Assembly (NCBI GenBank): GCA_002309915.1
Contig: DBYT01000131.1
Span: 281-38,330 of the forward strand
Reading direction: 5' to 3'
Origin: Bacteroidales bacterium UBA1179
GTDB taxonomy: Bacteria; Bacteroidota; Bacteroidia; Bacteroidales; Bacteroidaceae
Length of the DNA stretch: 38,050 nucleotides
Part shown: positions 32,722-38,050 of the stretch, in pieces
How the letters are laid out: every line of letters starts with the position of its first letter
How positions within the stretch are numbered: position 1 is the first letter of the stretch
Notes under the pieces: generated by a model
The model's database searches: none
What the model was told of the DNA's origin: nothing
What the model saw: only the letters and a program-made list of their open reading frames with translations
Program-made: the position numbers and the translations under genes

Positions 32722-34155
32722 ATGGAAGACAAAGTTATTGTTGCTATTGAACTTGGCTCGTCCAAGATATCCGGAGTGGCAGGTCAGATCATGACTGACG
32801 GCTCACTTAAGGTGCTGGCTTATGCAGGAGTTCCTTCATCATCATGCATACGCCATGGTGCTGTTTACAATCTGGACAAGACGGCTAACGCCATAGCCGA
32901 AGTCGTGGAGCGTCTCAACTCAATACTCTCAACCAACATCGAGAAGGTTTATGTGGGTTACAACGCCAAGGGACTCAAGTCAATAATCAGCAAGGTAGAG
33001 CACCAGTTTGAAGAGGAGACTGTTGTCAGCCAGGAGGTTATCGACGATATGTTCCAGCAGTGCAGTGAGATAGATTATGAAGGTTATGTCAACCTGTTCC
33101 AGGAGTCACAGGAGTATGTGGTTGACAATAAACGCGGAACCGAGACTGACCCCATGGGTGTGGCTTGTCGCTCACTCGGAGGCAGTTATCTGAATATCCT
33201 GCTCAAGAAACAGGTGGCCGATTACATAGCCCAGTGCTTTATGATGGCACAGGTGGAGATTGTAGACGGTTATGTGGCACCCATGGCCCAGGCCGATGCC
33301 ATCCTGACCGATGATGACCGTCAGCAGGGATGCGTACTGGTTGACTACGGTGCCGATACCACAACCGTTTCAGTATACAAGAACGGTATGCTGCGTTATC
33401 TGCGTGTAATTCCGCTGGGCAGTGCGCTTATAACACGTGACCTTGCGGCTGTACTCAAGATAGAACCCGAGCAGGCCGAGCAGCTCAAGTGCACCTACGG
33501 ACTTTGCAACCTGATAGGCAGCCAGGATGCCAGTGAGACCATAATGATCAATGACAACAAGGTGCTGCTCAAGGATATAGGCGATATCATCGAAGCCCGC
33601 AACGAGGAGATTATCCGCAACGTCTGCGCACAGATAAAGGCTTCGGGGTATGCCGAGGTTCTCTATGCGGGAATAGTTCTGACCGGCGGCGGCTCACAAC
33701 TGCGCCAGTTGGATCAGGTGTTCGTAAAACTGATGCCTTCCATGCGCCGTCCGCGTGTGGTGACTGAACCGGCATGCGGCGTTACATGGGGCGAGCCCAG
33801 TTGGAAGCGCGGCGACGGATCACAGCTGGCTCTGCTTTCAGTAATGGCCAAGGGTGATGAGAACTGCTGCGAGCTGCCCAAGATGGATGAGATTGATAAC
33901 ATATCGGCCGAGAATCAGGATAAGGTGGTTCAGATAGACCTCTTTACCGAGGCAGGTGAGAGCGCCCAGGCCGAGCGTGACCGCAAGGAACAGGAGGAGC
34001 GTGAGAAAGCCGCTGCCCAGAAAGAGGAGGAAGCTGCTGCAAAGGAGGAGGAAGCCGAGAAGAAACGTACCAAGAAGGTGAGCATCTTCAAGCGTTGGGT
34101 CGATGATGTGATGAGCATGGGTGAGAGCTTCTTTGAGGATAAAGACAACAATTGA
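32722..34155 (+). CDS. ftsA: Cell division protein FtsA
   Basis: 477 residues. Actin-like ATPase that tethers FtsZ to the membrane. The phosphate motif VIVAIELGSSKISGVAG, the 1C-type insertion, CVLVDYGADTTTVSVY and VLTGGGSQLRQL are present. Residues ~415-452 are a highly charged Glu/Lys/Ala-rich stretch, probably helical. The last ~25 residues (VSIFKRWVDDVMSMGESFF) look like the amphipathic membrane-targeting helix. It starts 5 nt after ftsQ and ends 2 nt before ftsZ. Confidence 0.96.
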   Translation: MEDKVIVAIELGSSKISGVAGQIMTDGSLKVLAYAGVPSSSCIRHGAVYNLDKTANAIAEVVERLNSILSTNIEKVYVGYNAKGLKSIISKVEHQFEEETVVSQEVIDDMFQQCSEIDYEGYVNLFQESQEYVVDNKRGTETDPMGVACRSLGGSYLNILLKKQVADYIAQCFMMAQVEIVDGYVAPMAQADAILTDDDRQQGCVLVDYGADTTTVSVYKNGMLRYLRVIPLGSALITRDLAAVLKIEPEQAEQLKCTYGLCNLIGSQDASETIMINDNKVLLKDIGDIIEARNEEIIRNVCAQIKASGYAEVLYAGIVLTGGGSQLRQLDQVFVKLMPSMRRPRVVTEPACGVTWGEPSWKRGDGSQLALLSVMAKGDENCCELPKMDEIDNISAENQDKVVQIDLFTEAGESAQAERDRKEQEEREKAAAQKEEEAAAKEEEAEKKRTKKVSIFKRWVDDVMSMGESFFEDKDNN

Positions 34156-34157
34156 CT

Positions 34158-35369
34158 ATGAACCAGGATATTAAAGAATTTGAGGAGAAAGAGATTCTCC
34201 CGTTTGATTTCCCTACGGAGTCACGTAAGATAATCAAGGTTATAGGTGTGGGCGGCGGTGGCAGCAATGCCGTCAAGAACATGTACCGCGAGGGTATTCA
34301 TGACGTAGTATTCGTGATTGCCAATACTGACCAGCAGGCGCTGGCCGATTCAGATATACCCATCAAACTGCAGTTGGGACGTCAGACCACCAACGGTCTG
34401 GGTGCCGGAAATGATCCCGCAGTTGCACGCAAGGCAGCCGAGGAGAGCATTGAGGAGATAAAGGCGCAGTTCAAGGATGATACCCAGATGGTGTTCATCA
34501 CTGCCGGTATGGGCGGCGGTACAGGTACCGGTGCTGCTCCGGTTATTGCCAGATGCGCAAAGGAGTGCGGCATGCTTACTGTGGGTATAGTTACCATCCC
34601 GTTCAAGTTTGAGATGCGTCCCAAGATCAAGCAGGCGCTCAAGGGTGTTCGCGAGATGTCACAGTATGTTGATGCCTTGCTTGTAATCAGTAACGAGAAA
34701 CTGCTTGAGATATACCCCGACAAGAGTGTTGCCACCGGATTCAAGCATGTGGATGAGACCCTTACCACCGCCACCAAGAGTATAGCCGAGCTTATTACCT
34801 GCCGCGGAATAATCAACCTTGACTTCCGTGATGTCAAGAAGATCCTGAGCAACGGCGGTGTGGCTATAATGAGTACCGGTGTTGCCAAGGGTGAGAACCG
34901 TGTCAACCAGGCGTTTGACTCGGCCCTAAAGTCACCTCTACTCTACAACAATGATATCCATAAGTCCAAGAAGATTCTGTTCAACATCTATCAGAGCACA
35001 CAGGCTGACCATCAGCTGATGCTTGACGAAATGAATGAGGTGCGTCACTTCATGGATAAGTTCGAGGACAAGAACATCGAGGTTATCTGGGGTCTTGCCA
35101 ATGACGATACCCTGACTGATGAGGTCAAGATTACCGTGCTTGCCACCGGATTCGGAATGGAGAGCATTCCTATGATGGATGATGAAGAGGAGGCTGACCG
35201 CGTCATCGAGGATATCTACGGTGACAGGGTCGACAAGCGCCAGCTCTATCTCTATGAGATGTCCGATGCCGATCTTGACAACGACGCACTGATTGATGCC
35301 ATCGAAGCATCACCTACATATCTGAGGAATACTGTGGGATTGTCCGAGCTCAAGGCTCTGCGCGCTTAA
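34158..35369 (+). CDS. ftsZ: Cell division GTPase FtsZ
   Basis: 403 residues. Tubulin-like GTPase that forms the Z ring. The nucleotide motif VGGGGSNAVKNM, the tubulin signature GMGGGTGTGAAPVIA and the T7 loop region NLDFRDVKKIL are clear. The C-terminal region after ~residue 320 is short, ending LSELKALRA with little linker. ATG 34158 is chosen over an in-frame TTG at 34152 that overlaps the ftsA stop. Last gene of the dcw cluster; its TAA shares the TTAA at 35366-35369 with the recO stop on the other strand, leaving no intergenic terminator. Confidence 0.97.
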   Translation: MNQDIKEFEEKEILPFDFPTESRKIIKVIGVGGGGSNAVKNMYREGIHDVVFVIANTDQQALADSDIPIKLQLGRQTTNGLGAGNDPAVARKAAEESIEEIKAQFKDDTQMVFITAGMGGGTGTGAAPVIARCAKECGMLTVGIVTIPFKFEMRPKIKQALKGVREMSQYVDALLVISNEKLLEIYPDKSVATGFKHVDETLTTATKSIAELITCRGIINLDFRDVKKILSNGGVAIMSTGVAKGENRVNQAFDSALKSPLLYNNDIHKSKKILFNIYQSTQADHQLMLDEMNEVRHFMDKFEDKNIEVIWGLANDDTLTDEVKITVLATGFGMESIPMMDDEEEADRVIEDIYGDRVDKRQLYLYEMSDADLDNDALIDAIEASPTYLRNTVGLSELKALRA

Positions 35370-36094
35370 CCGAATACCGTCTCCAGAACCTCAATTGACT
35401 TGAGCAGAGGGAAGGAGGGTATGTGAAGACGGAAGAAATTGTTGAGCGCATTCAACAGCATGACGCGTTCCTGACCAGTCAGGGGCGCGTCTTTCATTCC
35501 GTCATAACCGGAGTTCATGAGCAGGTAGAGTTTGTATGAGAGCTCCGCCGGCATGTACTCGGTATGCTTGGGCAGCAGCGGTGTGAAACAGCCGTCGCGC
35601 ATATCGAGCACGCATCCGGGTGTGTAATCGTCAATGTTGGGGCATATGCCTATGTGGCTTGAGGTGCCTATCATGAAGGCTATATGGAAGTTGGAGTATG
35701 AGCCCTCATCGGCCCGGTCAAACCATTTGAGTGACTCGCTCAGGAAACTGAAAAGCTGCGGATTGTTTTGCTCTCCCTTCAATGCGTATGTCAGGAACTC
35801 TGACAGGAACAGCGAAATGGCACTTTTAAGGGGATTTCTTGGAATATCTCCGTAGGGGGCGCAGTTCTTTATCTCCTTAATATGTTGGAGGTTCTCCGTG
35901 GGAATATACTCGGCCTGGAACTCCAGTTGGGTCAGGGGTTGGAGCAGGGTGTTGCGGCTGGCGTTCTTTCCGGTCTTGGATAGAAACCAGATGAACGGCA
36001 CCATTCCGTGTCCGCTGGTGAATATATGTGCCACGCTTGTGCGGTCGTTATGCCTCACTGAACCTACCAGTATTCCCTTTTCCGCCTGCCACAT
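35366..36094 (-). CDS. recO: DNA repair protein RecO
   Basis: 242 residues. RecO mediates RecA loading onto SSB-coated DNA in the RecFOR pathway. The N-terminal OB-fold region (GILVGSVRHNDRTSVAHIFTS) and the following helical domain (ISLFLSEFLTYALKG ... FHIAFMIGTSSHIGICPNID) match Bacteroidetes RecO. It is convergent with ftsZ with overlapping stop codons. Its upstream region is shared with the tRNA-Glu promoter on the other strand; a weak TATCTTCG at 36113-36120 on the minus strand is the best -7 candidate. Confidence 0.92.
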   Translation of the reverse strand: MWQAEKGILVGSVRHNDRTSVAHIFTSGHGMVPFIWFLSKTGKNASRNTLLQPLTQLEFQAEYIPTENLQHIKEIKNCAPYGDIPRNPLKSAISLFLSEFLTYALKGEQNNPQLFSFLSESLKWFDRADEGSYSNFHIAFMIGTSSHIGICPNIDDYTPGCVLDMRDGCFTPLLPKHTEYMPAELSYKLYLLMNSGYDGMKDAPLTGQERVMLLNALNNFFRLHIPSFPLLKSIEVLETVFG

Positions 36095-36140
36095 GACTTT
36101 TTCTCTGTGGTACGAAGATATAAAAAAATACTGGAGAAAG

Positions 36141-36171
36141 TTTGCCGTTTGGAAAAATGTAACTACTTTTG
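36141..36171 (+). promoter_or_regulatory. Promoter of tRNA-Glu and perhaps rpsT
   Basis: A TTTG -33 box (36141-36144) and a TACTTTTG -7 element (36164-36171) are exactly 19 nt apart, the best-formed promoter in the window. The tRNA begins about 40 nt after the predicted start site. Confidence 0.75.
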
Positions 36172-36216
36172 CATCCGCTTTATAGGGCAGCCTCTCCAGA
36201 GGTTACCTGAAAGGAT

Positions 36217-36288
36217 GGCGCGTTCGTATATCGGCTAGTACTCAAGATTTTCATTCTTGCAAGATGAGTTCGACTCTCATACGCGCTA
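36217..36288 (+). tRNA. tRNA-Glu (anticodon TTC)
   Basis: A 72-nt cloverleaf: acceptor GGCGCGT/ACGCGCT with a G-U closing pair, D arm with ATCGGCTAGTAC, anticodon stem CAAGA/TCTTG with loop TTTTCAT giving anticodon TTC, T arm ATGAG-TTCGACT-CTCAT, discriminator A. CCA is not encoded. Confidence 0.95.
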
Positions 36289-36302
36289 CGAATTGAATAA
36301 TT

Positions 36303-36316
36303 AAAAAACGTTTTTT
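36303..36316. repeat. A/T palindrome between tRNA-Glu and rpsT
   Basis: AAAAAACGTTTTTT, a perfect 14-nt dyad just before the rpsT ATG. It could act as a weak tRNA terminator or lie in the rpsT leader. Confidence 0.45.
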
Positions 36317-36319
36317 ATA

Positions 36320-36574
36320 ATGGCAAACCACAAATCAGCCCTCAAGGCTATCAGAAAGAGCGAGAAGAGAAGACTTCACAACCGTTATTATGCAAAGACC
36401 ATGCGTAATGCAGTTCGTCAGCTTCGCGCTATGACCAACAAGGAGGAGGCTGCTGCAACCTATCCCAAGGTTCAGAAGATGCTGGACAAGCTGGCTAAGA
36501 CCAAGCTCATCCACAAGAACAAGGCCGCTAACCTTAAGTCAAAGCTCTGCGCTCACATCGCAAAATTGGCTTAA
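36320..36574 (+). CDS. rpsT: 30S ribosomal protein S20
   Basis: 84 residues, the standard length, Lys/Arg/Ala-rich and helical. It begins MANHKSALKAIRKSEKRR, the family hallmark, with the NKAANLKSKL segment near the C-terminus. It binds 16S rRNA in the small subunit. It may be read from the tRNA-Glu promoter, as I see no separate -7 element in the 31-nt gap. Confidence 0.97.
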   Translation: MANHKSALKAIRKSEKRRLHNRYYAKTMRNAVRQLRAMTNKEEAAATYPKVQKMLDKLAKTKLIHKNKAANLKSKLCAHIAKLA

Positions 36575-36602
36575 TTAAGATTTTGCTAAAGGTCAAAAAA
36601 AT

Positions 36603-36633
36603 AGGTTGGTTCTGCAGAACCAACCTTTTTTGT
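36603..36633. terminator. Bidirectional terminator between rpsT and gyrB
   Basis: A 10-bp perfect stem AGGTTGGTTC / GAACCAACCT with a TGCA loop, a T-run on the plus strand and A-run on the other side, serving both convergent genes. Confidence 0.9.
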
Positions 36634-36634
36634 T

Positions 36635-38050
36635 TTACGCGTCGATGTTCGCGTAAGTTGCATTTCTTTCTATGAACTCGCGGCGGGTGCCGACGTCCTC
36701 ACCCATCAGCATTGAGAAGATGCGGTCAGCCTCGGCGGCATCCTGGATGTGAACCTGCTTGAGGAGGCGGTTCTCGGGATTCATTGTGGTGTCCCAGAGC
36801 TGCTCGGGGTTCATCTCACCCAGACCTTTATAGCGCTGGGTTATGATGTTTGACTCAAGTCCTGCACCGTACTGGTCAATGAAGCGCTGGCGCTGAACGT
36901 CATCATAGCAGTACTCCTTTACCTTACCCTTTGTGCAGAGGTACAGAGGCGGGGTAGCTATGTACAGATGGCCGTTCTCGATGAGTTCCGGCATATAGCG
37001 GAAGAACAGGGTCATGATAAGGGTGTCGATATGCGAGCCGTCGACATCGGCATCGGTCATGATGATTACCTTATAATAACGCAGTTTGTCGTAATTGGCA
37101 GCCTTGGAGTCGTCGGGGTTGAGGCCGAACCTTACGCCCAGGGCCTGGATGATGTTGTTGACCTCCTCATGGTCAAAGGCCTTGTGCCACATTACACGCT
37201 CCACGTTGAATATCTTACCGCGGATAGGCAGGATGGCCTGGGTGTGACGGTCACGGCCCTGCTTGGCGCTGCCGCCTGCAGAGTCACCCTCAACGATAAA
37301 GAGTTCGCAGTTGGCGGGATCCTTATCAGAGCAGTCGGCCAGTTTGCCGGGAAGTCCGCTTCCTGAGAGCGGGCTCTTGCGCTGTACGCTCTCACGTGCC
37401 TTGCGGGCTGCTACGCGTGCCTGGGCTGCCAGGATAACCTTGTCAACTATCAACTTGGCCTCCTTGGGATGCTCCTCAAGATAGAATGTGAGAGCCTCAC
37501 CTACGGCCTGCTGAACGGCACCGGCTACCTCGCTGTTACCCAGCTTGGTCTTGGTCTGACCCTCAAACTGAGGCTCGGCAACCTTTACTGAGATGACAGC
37601 TGTAAGACCTTCACGGAAATCCTCACCCTCAATCTCTACCTTGGCTTTCTCAAGGAACTTGTTGTCATCGGCATACTTCTTGAGGGTACGGGTGAGTGCG
37701 GTGCGGAAACCTACCAGATGGGTACCGCCCTCTATGGTGTTGATGTTGTTTACGAATGAGCGGATGGTCTCCTTGTACTCGGTGTTGTAGAGGATGGCCA
37801 CCTCAATGGGTACGCCCTGCTTCTCTGTGTTCAGGTAGATGGGCTCCTGAATCAGGTGAACACGGTTCTCGTCAATGTAGGAGACGAACTCCTTGAGGCC
37901 CTCGTTTGAGAAGAATACATCCTTCTTGGGCTCTCCCTCCTCCATGACGCGGTAATCAGTCAGGGATATCTTGAGTCCGGCATTCAGGAATGCAAGCTCA
38001 TGCAGACGTGCTGCGAGTATGTCATATTTGTACTCTGTGGTGGTGAATAT
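36635..38050 (-). CDS. gyrB: DNA gyrase subunit B, C-terminal part (5' end outside the window)
   Basis: 471 residues are visible and the frame is open to the window edge (reading ...HELAFLNAGLKISLTDYRV before the first internal Met). This covers the end of the ATPase domain, the transducer domain (TIEGGTHLVGFRTALTR), the TOPRIM domain (FIVEGDSAGGSAKQGRDR, ILPIRGKIFNVER and the metal site DADVDGSHI) and the GyrB tail YKGLGEMNPEQLWDTTMNP. The large insertion of E. coli GyrB is absent. NNIIQALGVRFG favours GyrB over ParE. The protein introduces negative supercoils with GyrA. About 170-190 N-terminal residues are missing from the window. Confidence 0.95.
   Translation of the reverse strand: MFTTTEYKYDILAARLHELAFLNAGLKISLTDYRVMEEGEPKKDVFFSNEGLKEFVSYIDENRVHLIQEPIYLNTEKQGVPIEVAILYNTEYKETIRSFVNNINTIEGGTHLVGFRTALTRTLKKYADDNKFLEKAKVEIEGEDFREGLTAVISVKVAEPQFEGQTKTKLGNSEVAGAVQQAVGEALTFYLEEHPKEAKLIVDKVILAAQARVAARKARESVQRKSPLSGSGLPGKLADCSDKDPANCELFIVEGDSAGGSAKQGRDRHTQAILPIRGKIFNVERVMWHKAFDHEEVNNIIQALGVRFGLNPDDSKAANYDKLRYYKVIIMTDADVDGSHIDTLIMTLFFRYMPELIENGHLYIATPPLYLCTKGKVKEYCYDDVQRQRFIDQYGAGLESNIITQRYKGLGEMNPEQLWDTTMNPENRLLKQVHIQDAAEADRIFSMLMGEDVGTRREFIERNATYANIDA

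Noticed and set aside
36968..37366. A plus-strand frame of 132 codons within gyrB
   Set aside because: Antisense to the TOPRIM region of gyrB and explained by its codon usage.

Overview
The window comes from a member of the Bacteroidales (phylum Bacteroidota). The evidence is in the sequence: repeated TAnnTTTG -7 promoter elements, weak or absent Shine-Dalgarno sequences, a suf operon that follows the end of an infB-like gene and cvpA, DUF3109 and DUF456 proteins, lipoproteins with an SCN/SCG lipobox, and a dcw cluster in Bacteroidetes order. The genus cannot be fixed from the sequence alone; a Prevotella/Bacteroides-type gut lineage fits best. Most of the content is housekeeping chromosome. 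I see no insertion sequences, phage genes, CRISPR arrays or rRNA.

Layout. 1-5412 (+): the last codons of a probable infB, then cvpA and the iron-sulfur assembly operon sufB-sufC-sufD-sufS. 5492-6940 (+): an unrecognised lipoprotein, probably surface exposed. 7091-8593 (+): phosphoglycerate mutase gpmI. 8667-10080 (+): nhaA, broken by two apparent one-base losses. 10069-11507: a rubredoxin (-) and an FprA-type diiron flavoprotein (+) transcribed away from each other, a likely oxygen/NO detoxification pair. 11683-14878 (+): a BlaI-type repressor with three operator-like palindromes, then an M56 (BlaR1-type) membrane protease with a very large sensor region of unknown type. 14951-16552 (-): a secreted alpha/beta hydrolase and a DUF456 membrane protein. 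16605-17953 (+): a DUF3109 protein, possibly translated from a leaderless mRNA, overlapping a small lipoprotein gene. 18005-18079 (-): tRNA-Val(GAC). 18317-19993 (+): a SulP anion transporter.

20189-35369 (+) is an almost gapless division and cell-wall cluster: mraZ, rsmH, ftsL, ftsI-type PBP with PASTA, murE, mraY, murD, ftsW, a fused murG-murC gene, ftsQ, ftsA, ftsZ. Three GTGGG repeats ahead of mraZ mark the expected MraZ autoregulatory site. murF, ddl and murB are not in the cluster. recO (-) meets ftsZ tail to tail. The window ends with tRNA-Glu(TTC), rpsT and the C-terminal two thirds of gyrB (-), which runs off the right edge.

The items most worth a second look are the MurG-MurC fusion, the BlaI/M56 pair with its unusual sensor and three operators, the nhaA frameshifts that look like homopolymer losses, the second MraZ-like box on the rsmH start codon, and the possible leaderless DUF3109 gene.
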